This document shows positions 1 to 11,329 of a DNA stretch of 64,000 nt, one piece after another. The translations under genes were made by a program, and so were the position numbers. The notes under the pieces are model-generated. The model was given only the letters and a program-made list of their open reading frames with translations, was not told the origin of the DNA and did not search any database. Position 1 is the first letter of the stretch. Each line of letters starts with the position of its first letter. The stretch comes from Ceratotherium simum simum. Lineage: Eukaryota > Chordata > Mammalia > Perissodactyla > Rhinocerotidae. Location of the stretch: assembly GCF_000283155.1 (NCBI RefSeq), contig NW_004454171.1, positions 9,050,659 to 9,114,658 on the forward strand, given 5' to 3'.

Positions 1-548
1 TTGATTACTATTTCCATCTCTTTACTTGTGATTAGTCTATTCAGATTCTCCATTTCTTCTTGGTTCAGTTTTGGGAGGTTGTATGAGTCTAAGAATTTAG
101 CCATTTCTTCTAGATTGTCCAATTTGTTGGCATGTAATTTGTCATAGTATTCTCTTATACTCCTCTGTATTTCTGTGGTATCAGTTGTAATTTCTCTTCT
201 TTCATTTCTAATTTTATTTACTTGAGCCTTTTCTCTTTTTTTCTTAGTAAGCCTGGCTAAGGGTTTGTCGATTTTGTTGATCTTCTCATAGAACCAACTC
301 TTTGTTTCATTAATCCTTTCTAGTGTTTTTTTTGGTCTCAATTTCATTTATTTCTGGTCTGATTTTTATCATTTCTCTCCTTCCGCTGACTTTGGGCTTT
401 GTTTGTTCTTCTTTTTCTTGTTCTGTTAGGTGTAATTTAAGGTTGCTTCTTTGGGCTTTTTCTTGTTTGTTAAGGTGGGCTTGTATCGCTCTCAGGACCG
501 CTTTTGCTGCATCCCATATAGTTTGGTATGGCATATTTTCATTTTCTC
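1..548 (-). mobile_element. L1 fragment, endonuclease/RT linker region, antisense
   Basis: Read on the minus strand, this encodes the linker between the L1 ORF2 endonuclease and reverse transcriptase domains; a recognisable stretch is IWDAAKAVLRAIQAHL followed by [20 protein letters not shown]. The element runs off the left edge of the window. At about 548 the reading jumps to a different part of ORF2 (the C-terminal region) in the same polarity. That suggests a 5'-truncated L1 inserted next to, or into, the neighbouring copy. The frame carries stops, so this is a fossil. Confidence 0.75.
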
Positions 549-1117
549 TTTTCATTCTTTTGACAGTGTCTTTTGCACTACAGAAATTTTTGTTTTTAAT
601 GAAGTCCAGTTTATTGATTCTTTTTTTCATGGATTATGCCTTTGGTATTGTATCTAGAGTCATTGCCAAGGCCTCGCTTGTCTAGATTTTCTCCTATGTT
701 ATCTTCTAGGAGCTTTATAGTTTTACGTTTTACATTTAGGTAGATCTTTATTCCATTTTAAGTTCATCCTTGGGAATGCTGTAAGGTCTGTGTTTACATT
801 AATTCTTTCGCATGTGGATGTCCAGTTGTTCCAGCACCATTTGTTGAAAAGACTTTCTTTTGCTCCCATAGCCTTTGCTCCCTTGTGGAAGATCAATTGA
901 CTGTATTTATGTGGGCCTATTTCTGGCCTCTTTATTCTGTTCTGTTGATCTATTTGTCTCTTCTTTTGCCAGTACCACACTGTCTTGATTACTGTAGCTT
1001 TATAGTAAGTCTTCACGTTGGGTAGTGTCAGTCCTCTAACTTTGTTCTCAAAGTTGTGTTCAGTATTGTGTTGGCTGTTCTGGGTCTTTTGCCTTTGCAT
1101 ATAAGCTTTAATTATTA
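549..1117 (-). mobile_element. Older L1, ORF2 C-terminal region (left half of split copy)
   Basis: Minus-strand translation gives ORF2 C-terminal signatures: GLTLPNVKTYYKATVIKTVWYW, here broken by changes, then SLFNKWCWNNW and NKLDFIKNKNFCSAKDTVKR. The segment ends at about 1117 in CATATAAGCTTTA. The codons that should precede it in ORF2 are found about 6.8 kb away at 7930..8165. This is therefore the downstream half of one L1 copy split by the large L1 insertion 1118..7927. It is an inactive fossil. Confidence 0.75.
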
Positions 1118-1621
1118 ATTTTTTCCAGCTTTATTGAGATATAATTGACATATAACTTTGTGTAAGTTTAAGGTGTACAACATGATTTGATAACCATATA
1201 CATTACAGTGATTACCACAATAGGCTTAGTTAACACTTCAGTCACCTCGCATAATTACTGTTTTGTTTTGTGGTGACAACATTTAAGATATACTCTCTTA
1301 GCAACTTTCAAGAATATAATACAGTATTGTTAACTGTTGTCACCATGCTGTATGTTAGACTCCCAGAAGTTATTCATTTTGTAACTGAAAATTTGTACCC
1401 TTTGAACAAACATCTCCCCATCTCTCCCATCTCCCAGCTCCTGGCAGCAACCATTCTACTCTCTGAGTTCGACTTTTTTAGATTCCACATATAAGTTAGG
1501 TCATGCACTATTTGTCTTTCTCTATCTGGCTTATTTCACTTAGCATAATGCCCTCAAGGTCCATCCATGTTGTCACAAATGGCATGATTTCCTCTTTCTC
1601 ATGGCTGAAACAAATACTCCG

Positions 1622-1650
1622 TTGTGTGTGTGTGTGTCTGTGTGTGTCAC
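1622..1650. repeat. (GT)n microsatellite
   Basis: A short GT tract with one CT interruption lies in the L1 3' region. It is low-complexity sequence and probably polymorphic. Confidence 0.8.
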
Positions 1651-2100
1651 ATCTTCTTTATCCATTCATCTGTAGACGGACACTTACTTTGTTTCCATAT
1701 CTGGGCTATTGTGAATAATGCTGCAGTGAACATGGAGTGCAGATATTTTTTCGAGATCCTGATTTCATTTCCTTTTTCATTTCATATATACCCAGAAATG
1801 TGATTTTTGGATCATATGGTAGTTCTATTTTTAGTTTTTTTAGGAACCTCCTTACTGTTTCCTGTAGTGGCTATACCAGTTTACATCTTGCCAACAGTGC
1901 ACAAGGGTTCTCTTTTTTCCATATCCTCGCCAATGTTTGTTATCTCTTGTCTTTTTGATGATAGCCATTCTGACAGGTGTGTGTGGTTTTGATTTGTATT
2001 TCCCTGGTGATTAGTGATGTTGAGCATCTTTTCATGTACCTGTTGGCCATTTGTATGTCTTCTTTGGAAAAACGTCTGTTCAGGTCCTCTGTCAATTTTT

Positions 2101-2309
2101 TTTTTTTTAAATATTTTTATTTATTTTTTTTCCCCCAAAGCCCCAGTAGATAGCTGCATGTCATAGCTGCACATCCCTCTAGTTGCTGTATGTGGGACGC
2201 GGCCTTAGCATGGCCGGAGAAGCGGTGCGTCGGTGTGCACCCGGGATCCGAACCCGGGCCGCCAGCAGCGGAGCGCCCACACCTAACCGCTAAGCCACGG
2301 GGCTGGCCC
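2101..2309 (-). mobile_element. ERE SINE, form A
   Basis: The element is antisense, with a T-rich tail on the left and the head GGGCTGGCCC complement ending at about 2309. Form A is defined here by a 3' part reading CTACTGGGGCTTTGGGGG before the A-rich tail. The B box complement GGATCCGAACC is intact. The target-site duplication CTGTCAATTTTT is seen at 2089..2100 and again at 2310..2322. It is inserted in the antisense L1. Confidence 0.95.
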
Positions 2310-3584
2310 ACTGTCAATTTTTAAATAACATTTTTTTTTGCTATTGAATTGTGAGAGTTCCTTATGTATTTTGGATGTAACCCCTTGTCTGATAGATGGT
2401 TTACAAATATTTCCTCCCTCTCTGAAGGTTGCCTTTTCATTTTGTTGATTGTTTCTTTTGCTGTGCTATAGCTTTTTAGTTTGATCTAGTCCCACTTATT
2501 TAGTTTTGCTTTTGTTGCTTGTGCCTTTGGTGTCGTATCTGTAAAAATCATTGCCAAGATCAATGTCAGGGAGCTTTCCCCTTGTGTTTTCTCATAGGAG
2601 TTTTGTGGTTTCAGGTCTTAACATTTAAGTCTTTTAATCTTTTTTGGTTAATTTTTGTGAGTGCTGTAACATAGGGGTCCAGTTTCATTCTTTTCATGTG
2701 AATATCCAGTTTTCCCAGTACCATTTATTGAAGAGATTATCCTTTCCCAATTGAGTATTCTTGGCACCCTTATCAAATGTTACTTGACCGCATATGCAGG
2801 GGTTTATTTCTAGGCTCTAAATTCTATTTCATTGGTCAGTGTGTCTATTTTTATGCCAGTACCATACTTTTTTGATTAGTATATAGCTTTGTAATATAGT
2901 TTAAAATCAGGAAGTGTGATGCCTCCAGCTTTGTTCTTCTTGATCAGGATTGCTTTGGCTGTTCAGGATATATTATAATCCATACACAATTTAGGATTGG
3001 TTTTTCTGTGAAAAATGCCATTGGAATTTTGATAGAGATTGCATTGAATCTATAGATGACTTGAGGTAGTATGGACATTTCAACAATGTTAATTCTTCCA
3101 GTCCATGAGCACAGGATATTTTTCCATTTATTTATGTCTTCAGTTTCTTTCATCAAAGTTTTATAGTTTTCACAGTACATATCTTTCACATTCTTGGTTA
3201 AACTTATTCCTGTGTATTTTATTGTTTTTGATGCTATTGTTTTGTATGCTATTAACAGGATTTAAGAAAATTTTTTTCAGATATTTCATTGTTAGTGTAT
3301 GGAAATGCAACTGATTTCTGTGTGCTGTTTTTGTTTCCTGCGAGTTTGCTGAGTTGTCTTATTAGTTCTAGTATTTTTTTGGTGCAGTCTTTAGGATTTT
3401 GTATATATAGAGAGATCATATCATCTGCAAACAGAGACAATTTGACTGTTTCCTTTCCAATTTGGATGCCATTTCTTTCTTTTTCTTGCCTAATTGCTCT
3501 GGCTAGGACTTGCAGTACTATGTAGAATGGGGGTGGTGAGAGTGGGCACCTTTGTCTTGTTCCTGATCTTAAAGGAAAAGCTTT

Positions 3585-3793
3585 GGGCCGGCCTCGTGGC
3601 TTAGCGGTTAAGTGCGCGTGCTCCGCTGCTGGCGGCCCGGGTTCGGATCTCGGGCGCGCACTGACACACCGCTTCTCCGGCCATGCTGAGGCCGCGTCCC
3701 ACATACAGCAACTAGAAGGATGTGCAACTATGACATACAGCTATCTACTGGGGCTTTGGGGGGAAAAAAATAAATAAAATTATTTAAAAAAAA
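3585..3793 (+). mobile_element. ERE SINE, form A, sense
   Basis: The head GGGCCGGCCTCGTGGCTTAG, then B box GGTTCGGATC, form A end and A-rich tail are all seen. A perfect 14-bp duplication AAAGGAAAAGCTTT flanks it (3571..3584 and 3794..3807). It splits the RT-coding region of the antisense L1. It is one of seven sense-oriented EREs in the window. Confidence 0.96.
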
Positions 3794-4084
3794 AAAGGAA
3801 AAGCTTTCAGCCTTTCACCTTAGAGTACTATGTTAGCAGTGGGCTCGTCATATATGGCCTTCATTATGTTGAGGTACATTCCTTCTATACTCAATTTGTT
3901 GAGAGTTTTTATCATGACAGGACTTTGAATTTTGTCAAATTGTTTTTCTGCATCTATTGAGATAATCTTATGATTTTTATCTTTCATTCTATTAATGCGT
4001 ATCACACTTATTGATTTGCATATATTGAACCATCCTTTCATCCCAGGGATAAATCCCACTTGATCAAGGTGTATGATGCTTTTT

Positions 4085-4302
4085 AAAAAAAAATTTTTTT
4101 TTTTAAACTTTATTTATTTTTTTTCCCCCAAAGCCCCAGTAGGTAGTTGTATGTCATAGCTGCACATCCTTCTAGTTGCTGTATGTGGGACGCGGCCTCA
4201 GCATGGCCGGAGAAGTGGTGCATCAGTGCGCACCCGGGATCCGAACCTGGGCCGCCAGCAGCGGAGCGCACACACCCAACCACCAAGCCACAGGGCCGGC
4301 CC
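4085..4302 (-). mobile_element. ERE SINE, form A
   Basis: An antisense form A copy inside the L1 RT region. The duplication TGTATGATGCTTTT flanks it at about 4070..4084 and 4303..4316. Several CpG sites have decayed, for example in the head complement AGGGCCGGCC. Confidence 0.95.
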
Positions 4303-5165
4303 TGTATGATGCTTTTAATGTGCTGATGAATTCAATTTGCTAATATTTGTTGAGAAATTTTGCGTGTATATTCATGAGGGATATTGGCCTGTAGTTTTCT
4401 TTTCTATAGTGTCCTTATCTGGTTTTGGTATCAGGATAATGCTGGCCTTGTAATATGAGTTTACATGTTACATGAGTGTTCCCTCCTCTTCAGTTTTTTG
4501 GAGGAGTCTGAGAAAGATTGATGTTAATTTTTCTTTAAATGTTTCGTACAATTCACCAGAGAAACCATCTGGTAATGGGCTTTTCTTTGTTGAGAGATGT
4601 TTCATTATTGATTCAATCTCCTTATTCGTCTGTTCAGATTTTCTAGTAATTAATGATCCAGTCTTGGTAGGTTGTATATTTCTAGGAATTTATCCATTTC
4701 TTTTAGGTTATCAATTTGTTGGTGTATAATTGTTCATCAGAGTCTCTTATGATTCTTTATGTTTCTGTGGTATTTTTTGTAATGTCTCTTCTTTCATTTC
4801 TGATTTTATTTATTCATGTCTTTTTCTTAGTCTTGCTAAAGGTTTGTCAATTTAGTTTGTCTCTTCAGAAAACCAGGTCTTAGTATTGTTGATCTTTTCT
4901 CTTGTTTTGCTGGTCTCTATTTCATTTATTTCCACTCTGATCTTTGGTATTACCTTCCTTCTGCTAACTTTGGGCTTACTTTCTTCTTGTTTTTCTAGTT
5001 CCTTGAGGTATAAAGTTAGGTTGTTTATATATCTTTTTTTTTCCCTTAATGTAGGTGTTTATTGCTATAAATTTCCCTCTTAGAACTGCTTTTGCTGTAT
5101 CCCATAAGTTTTGGTAAGTTACGATTCCATTTTTGTTTGTTTCAAGATATTTTTTGATTTCTCTC

Positions 5166-5410
5166 TTTTTTTTTTGGTGAGAAAGATTGGCCCTGAGCTA
5201 ACATCTGTTGCCAGCCTTCTCTTTTTGCTGAGGAAGATTAGCCCTGAGCTAACATTTTTGCCCATCTTCCTCTATTTTATATGTGGGATGCCACCACAGC
5301 ATGGCTTGATGAGCGGTGTGTGGGTCCACGCCTGGGATCTGAAACTGCAAACCCTGGACCACTGAAGCGGAGCGTGGGAACTTAACCACTGTGCCACCAG
5401 GCTGGCCCCC
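5166..5410 (-). mobile_element. ERE SINE, form B, at an L1 deletion junction
   Basis: Form B has a 3' part made of two related units containing GAGCTAACATC and GAGGAAGA, visible here at 5177..5270. No target-site duplication is seen. To the left the L1 is in the endonuclease region, and to the right it resumes in the ORF1 region, so the SINE sits exactly where L1 sequence is missing. It is more diverged than most form A copies. Confidence 0.85.
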
Positions 5411-6477
5411 GCAGAGCTCCTTCTTTCAGCATTTCTTTTAAGGCAGGTCTAGTGGTGATGAACTCCCTCAGCTTTTGTCTGGAAAAGTCCTTCTCTCCTT
5501 AATTTCTGAGGACAACTTTGCTTGATAAAGTATTTTTGGTTGGCAGTGTTTTCTTTCAGCACTTTGAATATATGATCCCACTCTCTCCTGACCTGCTGAG
5601 AAATCTGCTACAGCTTAGTGGGGATTCCCTTGTAGGTGACAAGTTCTTTTCTCTTGCTGCTTTTAATTCTCTTTTTGTCTTTGATTTTTGACAATTTCAT
5701 TATAATGTGACTTGGAGAATATCTCTTCAAGGTGAATTTGTTTGGGGACCTGTGACCTTTATGAACTTGGATGTCCAAATCTCGCCCTAGACTTGGGAAG
5801 TTCTCAGCTATTATTTCTTTAAGCTTTCTGCCCTCTTCTTGCTCTCTTCTCCTTGTAGGACTTCAATAATTTGCAGTTTTTTAATGATATCCTAAAAATC
5901 ACATAGACTTTTTTCATTTCTTTTCTTTGTTCCTGTGACTGGATAATTTCAAAGTTCCTGTCTTCTATTTCACAGATTCTTTTTTCCAGTTGATCTGTGC
6001 TGATGCTGATGCTCTCTATTGCATTTTTTAATTTCATTCATTGTATTCTTCAGCTCCGGAATTTGTTTCTTATTATAATTTCTATCTTTGTTAAACTTCT
6101 CATTTTTGTGTGTATTGTTTTTTACTGATTTCATTAAACTATCTTTCTGTTTTCTTGTTGCTCATTGAGCTTCCTTTAAACAGCTATTTTGAATTCTTTA
6201 TCAGGTAAATTGTGGAATTCTGTGTCTTTTGGGTCACTTACTGGAAAATTATTGTGAGCCTTTGATGGTGTCGTTTTTCCTTGAATTTTCCTGTTCTTTG
6301 AATTCTTGCATTGCTGTCTTCACATTTGAAGTAGCAGTCGCCTCCTCCAGTCTTTGCTGATTGACTTCAGAAGAGAAATATTTTCTGTCAGCTCTGCTAG
6401 GGATTCTGAGGCTTTCAGAGGTCTCCTATGGATATGCCTCTGGCACATTTCTTGCTCTTCCTTGTGGCAGAATTCTT

Positions 6478-6719
6478 TTTTTTTGTGAGGAGGACCAGCT
6501 CTGAGCTAACATCCAATGTCGATGCTCCTCTTTTTTTTGCTGAGGAAGACTGGCTCTGGGCTAACATCCGTGCACATCTTCCTTTACTTTATATGGGACG
6601 CCGCCACAGCATGGCTTAACAAGTGGTGCGTCAGTGTGTGCCTGGGATCCGAACCGGCGAACCCTGGGCTGCCGCAGCAGAGCGCGTGCACTTAACTGCT
6701 TGCGCCACCAGGCCAGCCC
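6478..6719 (-). mobile_element. ERE SINE, form B
   Basis: An antisense form B copy with duplication CAGAATTCTT at 6468..6477 and 6720..6729. The body carries both tail units and the B box complement GGATCCGAACC. It is inserted between the ORF1-like and 5' UTR-like parts of the host L1. Confidence 0.93.
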
Positions 6720-7255
6720 CAGAATTCTTGTTTGTGTGCCTTCTCTCGATCCTGCAAAGCACCAGGCTGAGTCCTGACAGCCTCCTTTGCTTCCGCAAAT
6801 GTGGTGTTACATGTTCAAGTTGATGGTCTCTCTCAGGCCTGCAGATTCAGGCTGGCTTTCTGTGTGTGCTCACTAGCCTTTTGCAAAAGCTCACTCTTGC
6901 CAGTGTCAGGCACACTCACAAGGGAACCAGCTATGAGGTGAGGGCGTGTGTGGGTCAGGCATGCAGAGTGCTCGTGGTGCCTGTGGAGCAATTTGGAGGG
7001 ATCCACAGACAAGGCCTCCCCAGCAGCTTGTGGCCAGGCCTCATGATGGAGTGTGTGACATGCTTAGTAGGACCCACATCCCTTTGATATGTTCCATTCT
7101 GAGCTCTGGCTGCTGGTGCCAGCTGCTCACCGCATGCTGGTCATGCAGCTCATGACTCAGTGTTCTGGATAGGGCGAGAGAGAAATGGGCTTCTTTGCAG
7201 TATGTTGCACAGGTGGGGAAGCCAGGTGCTCTCTCATGCACTCTCTCACTTTACC

Positions 7256-7285
7256 TTGTGTGAGAAATCATTGTGTGAGAAATCA
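7256..7285. repeat. 15-bp tandem duplication
   Basis: TTGTGTGAGAAATCA occurs twice head to tail in the L1 5' UTR-like region. It is probably a local slippage duplication. Confidence 0.85.
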
Positions 7286-7929
7286 TTGGCTGAGATGGGC
7301 TGTCTTGGCACTGAGCTGTGCTACCTTGGGGGAGGGATAAGGTGGGTAAAGTCAAACTGTTCCTCTTACCCTTTCCAGTGCATCTTATCTCATATTTTTT
7401 TTGTTTGCTCTCTTGGTATGCTGGAACTTCTCCACTGGGCTCCTGGACTTCCACAGATGTTCTCTTGTCTGTGGGTGATTGTCTAAATTAGTGTTCTCCA
7501 GGAGCTCCTGGACTGTGGCTGTGAGGGTCTGGAGCCAGTTCACAGGCCACTTTAGGGTCTACATCCAGGACTGATGTCTGTATGCCTATTACCCAATGCA
7601 TAGATGGGTGAGAGTCATCTCAGGTCCCTTGACATATGGTGCTGGTGTCAGAACCAAAGCTAAATAGGGCTGTAGCCAAGTCCTCTGGTACAGAGCTATT
7701 TCTGAGGTTATAACTGAGACCATGGTGGAGTTGGCTGCCTGGGTGCCGGCCGGCCTGCCTTCTTAAAATGGCTCTCCTTGATCTTGGACTGCACTGGGGT
7801 TTCACAGTCTCCTCTCTGGATCCCACAGCTCCCGCAAAGGCACTTTTGTTCACGGATGGAGGCCAAATTGTTGTTGAAGGTGGATATGATGAGGAACATC
7901 TTATTTGGCTATCTTGCTGATGTCACCTT

Positions 7930-8165
7930 CCCATGTAAAACTTAGAATCACTTTGTCAATATTCACAGAATAACTTGCTGGGATTTTGATTGGGATTGCA
8001 TTGAATCTATAGATCAAGTTAGGAAGAAGTGATATCTTGACAATAGTGAGTCTTTCTATCCATGACTGTGGAATATCTCTACATTTATTTAGTTCTTTGG
8101 TTTCTTTCATAGTTTTCATCATATGGATCTTGTACATATTTTGTTAGATGTCTTTCTTTTTAGTG
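7930..8165 (-). mobile_element. Older L1, ORF2 segment (right half of split copy)
   Basis: The minus strand encodes LNKCRDIPQSWIERLTIVKI and then LPNLIYRFNAIPIKI, the ORF2 block that directly precedes the GLTLP block found at 549..1117. The join AAAACTTAGAATCACTTTG at 7936 continues the left half CATATAAGCTTTA. A diverged duplication is visible: CATATAAGCTTTA on the left against CATGTAAAACTTA at 7933. The right boundary at about 8165 is approximate. Confidence 0.75.
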
Positions 8166-8860
8166 CTATTTTATCCCCTTAATTGGTATTTAGATCTTTA
8201 ATTGATTAAATTATTTGGTTTGGATTCAGTGTGTTGTGATTTATTAATAAAATATTTTTCCCTCATTTGAGTCTCTTCCTATTTTATAACCGGTGAGTGT
8301 GAACAGAATCTCTCTCTGTTCACATCTCAGATTTTTTGGAATAGCTATAAGAATGACCCTGCTTCTCAGATTTATTTGAAATAGCTGTAATTTAGAAAAT
8401 TCAGTTGATTTCAATAATTTGTTAATTGAATCTTTTTGTAATTCTTGTAATTTGTAATTTAGTTTTGTAATTCTTTTATATAACAGATTAAGAAATTAGG
8501 GTAAATATAGTTTGTCAGCTAGTGTCATACTGGTCCTGATTTTTGGTTTGGAAAATGTGGTTAATGAATCACTAGGATGGAAACAGCCAAGACTGATTCT
8601 GTGAGACTGTATTGTGAGCTGGTATAAGTGAGGAAATAGGCAGAGTCAGTGGTAGGACAAGGTACTTTTGTTGGTATTTATAGAACCTTCTTTTTTTTAA
8701 GCAGAAGTGCTTAGTTTTTCTCAAGTCAGTTAATTAAGGGTGGTGCTGATTGTGATGGTGTTAACTTCCACCCTACCTAGTAGTTTGTAAAATGGTGCAT
8801 TAAATAATTTCCTAGCGAAGTCACATTTATTTGGGTATGAATTAAAGATGTGAATTTCTT
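8166..8860. other. Intron, nothing recognised
   Basis: This is AT-rich intron with no coding frame, RNA gene or repeat that I could identify. Confidence 0.5.
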
Positions 8861-9072
8861 TTTTTTAAATAATTTTATTTATTTATTTTTTTCCCCCAAA
8901 GCCCCAGTAGATAGTTGTATGTCATAGTTGCACATCCTTCTAGTTGCTGTACGTGGGACTCGGCCTCAGCGTGGCCGGAGAAGCGGTGCATCGGTGCGCG
9001 CCCGGGATCCGAACCCGGGCTGTGCCAGCAGCGGAGTGCGCGCACTTAACTGCTAAGCCACGGGGCCGGCCC
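8861..9072 (-). mobile_element. ERE SINE, form A
   Basis: An antisense form A copy with a perfect duplication AGATGTGAATTTCTT at 8846..8860 and 9073..9087. It carries an extra GT in the region between the B box and the anticodon-like stem (CGGGCTGTGCCAGCAG). Confidence 0.96.
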
Positions 9073-9379
9073 AGATGTGAATTTCTTAGTTAAGTGAGGG
9101 ATAACTTAGAAAAGTGTTAAATGTTTAATTTTTGTTTCTTTCATTTATAGAACACTTGCATAGAGCATTAATTGTTTCATAGATTAAAAACATTCTCAGC
9201 TATCCTGAGGAAGTCAGCTTTCTCATTCTATTCTCTTTTCACTTCCGGTTAATTAAAATTCATGTGGTATACAAATTAGTTAATGATGACTTGGTGTGGT
9301 TCATCTTAGAGGAAATACTTGGGTAGTTTCACTCTGACACATTAGAACTGTACGTTGTTCACTCTTAGAATTACAGACT

Positions 9380-9545
9380 GGGAGGCAGTGTGGCATGGTG
9401 GAAGACCATGGCCTTTGGAGATGTTGTGGCTCTCTCTGTTCTTTCCTAGCAGTGCTACTTTGGGGCAAGTTACTTATTAGCCTCACCAAATTTCTTTTTC
9501 CTCATTGTTAGTTAGTCTAAGTGGGATATCTAACATAAAGATGCC
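9380..9545 (+). repeat. MIR SINE fragment
   Basis: The order is typical of sense MIR: GCAGTGTGGCATGGTGGAAG, then GGGGCAAGTTACTTATTAGC (the CORE part), then TTTCCTCATTG. It is diverged and has no clear ends, consistent with an ancient mammal-wide insertion. Confidence 0.75.
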
Positions 9546-9626
9546 TTTCTTTTGTGTAGTACAGAGTACATATTACAACAGAATTCCTGTGTTCATTCTT
9601 CTCTGCGTTTTCCTAATCCGCTTTAT

Positions 9627-9868
9627 GTTATCTTTTTGGTGAGGAAGAGTGGCCCTGAGCAAACACCTGTTGTCAATCCTCCTCTTTTTGCTTGATGGAA
9701 AGTGGCCCTGAGCTAGCATCCATGACCATCTTCCTCTATTTTGTATATGGGACGCCACCACAGCGTAGCTTGATGAGTAGGTGTGTACCCGGGATCCAAA
9801 CCTGTGAACCCCGGGCCGCTGAAGTGGAGTACATGAACTTAAACCACTATGCCACGGGGCTGGCCCCA
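9627..9868 (-). mobile_element. ERE SINE, form B
   Basis: An antisense form B copy. Its duplication is imperfect: AATCCGCTTTAT at 9615..9626 and AATCCATTTTAT at 9869..9880. Substitutions through both tail units suggest it is older than the form A copies nearby. Confidence 0.92.
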
Positions 9869-9880
9869 AATCCATTTTAT

Positions 9881-10160
9881 AAACTGCAGCTGAAGTGATC
9901 TTTCTAAAGCCAAAAAGTAGTCATGTCTTTTCTTCCTGAAAAATCCTTCAGTGGTTCCCTTTTAGCCTCAGGATGAAGTCCAAAGTCCTCGAGAACCTAT
10001 AGGATTTCTCTAACCTTGTGGTATATTTCCCCATTGGGCCTGCTGACTACTTAAGCTCTATCACCTCCAAGCTAATGTTCTTGTTGTTCATTTCATTCTG
10101 CTTGGACCCTGATCTTTTTGCTCTTTGCCCTTCTACTTCCTGACCCCCAAGCTGCTTCTG
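9881..10160 (+). repeat. LINE L2 fragment
   Basis: L2 3'-region wording is recognisable: TTCAGTGGTTCCCTTTTAGC, then AGGATGAAGTCCAAAGTCC and a pyrimidine-rich stretch ending near CTTCTACTTCCTGACCC. It is diverged and 5' truncated. Confidence 0.65.
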
Positions 10161-10980
10161 TTGGTCAGAAGATTAGGTGACATATGACTAGAAATATTAC
10201 TATAAATTGTTAATAGTTTGTAGTTAATAGTTTACTTTCAAGTTTAACTAAGACCCTTTTTTTTTTTTTAAATTACTCTCTCGCTCCCTCATATAAAAGT
10301 TAAATCATTTAGCATGCATTTGGCTGTAGGTAATAAAACTCAACTCAGGCTTAAACGGTAAGGAACATTTATTATTTTATATCACAAGAAATTCCAAGGT
10401 AATATTGTCCCAGGGTTGGTTAATTCCTTATCTCAGTGTCATCAAGGTTTCAAGTTCTTTCCATTTTCCCCCTCATACATAGTGGGGTGGTAGTGAGGTA
10501 TTATTACCCTTATTCTCAGTCTTCTGATGTCTGCAAGATGGTTGTGGTAAAAATGTTGCATGGCTATTGTAGAACATTTGGAAATGTCACAAAAGGATAA
10601 GGATGAAAAACAAATCATTTATAATCCAACTGTTAACATGCTGATATATCTCCTCTCATCTGGTGAGTGAGTTTGTATCGGTATTAATTATACTGAACAA
10701 AATTTGGTCACATTATATGCAGATATATATTCTGTTTTTTTTCCCCATTAAGATTATATCAAGAGAATTCTCTTAATAAAAAAATCATTTTTTCTGATTA
10801 TTAAAGTAATGATCATTGAAAAAATTGGATGCAAAAAAAATAAAGAATATTAAAAATCACCCTATCTCACTACCCAGAGTAACCACTAATATATTGATAT
10901 ATTTTCTTTTAGGTATTTTCTGTTTGTGTGTATCTATACACATTTCTTTAAAAAAAATATATGATCATTTTATAACCAGT
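10161..10980. other. Intron with unassigned old repeat-like sequence
   Basis: Part of this (about 10320..10550) reads like an old dispersed repeat (GTAATAAAACTCAACTCAGG, with TTTATTATTTTATATCACA), but I could not assign a family. The remainder is AT-rich with no gene. Confidence 0.35.
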
Positions 10981-11245
10981 TTTTTTTTTTCTTTTTTTTT
11001 TTTTGGCTGAGGAGGACTGGCCCTGAGCTAACAACTGTTGCCAGTCTTCGTCTTTTTTTTTTTGCTTGAGGAGGATTAGCCCTGAGCTAATATCCGTGCT
11101 ATTCTTCCTCTATTTTGTATGTGGGTTGCCACCATAGCATAGCTGATGAGTGGTATAGGTCCGTGCCTGAGATCCAAACTCACGAACCCAGACCACCAAA
11201 GTGGAGTGTGCCCGACTTGAATCACTACACCATGGGGCTGGCCCC
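10981..11245 (-). mobile_element. ERE SINE, form B
   Basis: An antisense form B copy with a long T-rich tail on the left. The duplication is TATAACCAGTTTTT at 10971..10984 and TATAACCTGCTTTT at 11246..11259. It is decayed: the B box region reads GAGATCCAAAC on the complement. Confidence 0.9.
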
Positions 11246-11329
11246 TATAACCTGCTTTTATTACTGAATATTTTATACACCTTCTCTTGTGGTTCATACT
11301 CCTGCTTCTTTGCTTCTTCACTCTCAACC

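Larger units (their letters stand above)
1118..7927 (-). mobile_element. Near full-length L1M element, antisense, with five nested EREs
   Basis: Minus-strand order is as expected for L1. The GC-rich 5' UTR-like region (about 6720..7927) comes first, then an ORF1-like coiled coil (5819..6037, with EKRICEIEDRNFEIIQ). ORF2 follows: the RT block with [14 protein letters not shown] (3820..4059), the RT motif FADDMI (3414..3431) and the C-terminal part [17 protein letters not shown] (2944..3189). The 3' UTR ends with an A-rich tail at about 1118. Part of the endonuclease and of ORF1 is missing around 5165..5410. Five EREs interrupt it (2101, 3585, 4085, 5166, 6478). Many stops and indels show it cannot be active. 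Confidence 0.85.

Noticed and set aside
3583..3777. Open frames reading like [20 protein letters not shown] repeated in many places on both strands
   Set aside because: They are translations of the ERE SINE body, recurring at every form A copy, and do not represent a protein family.
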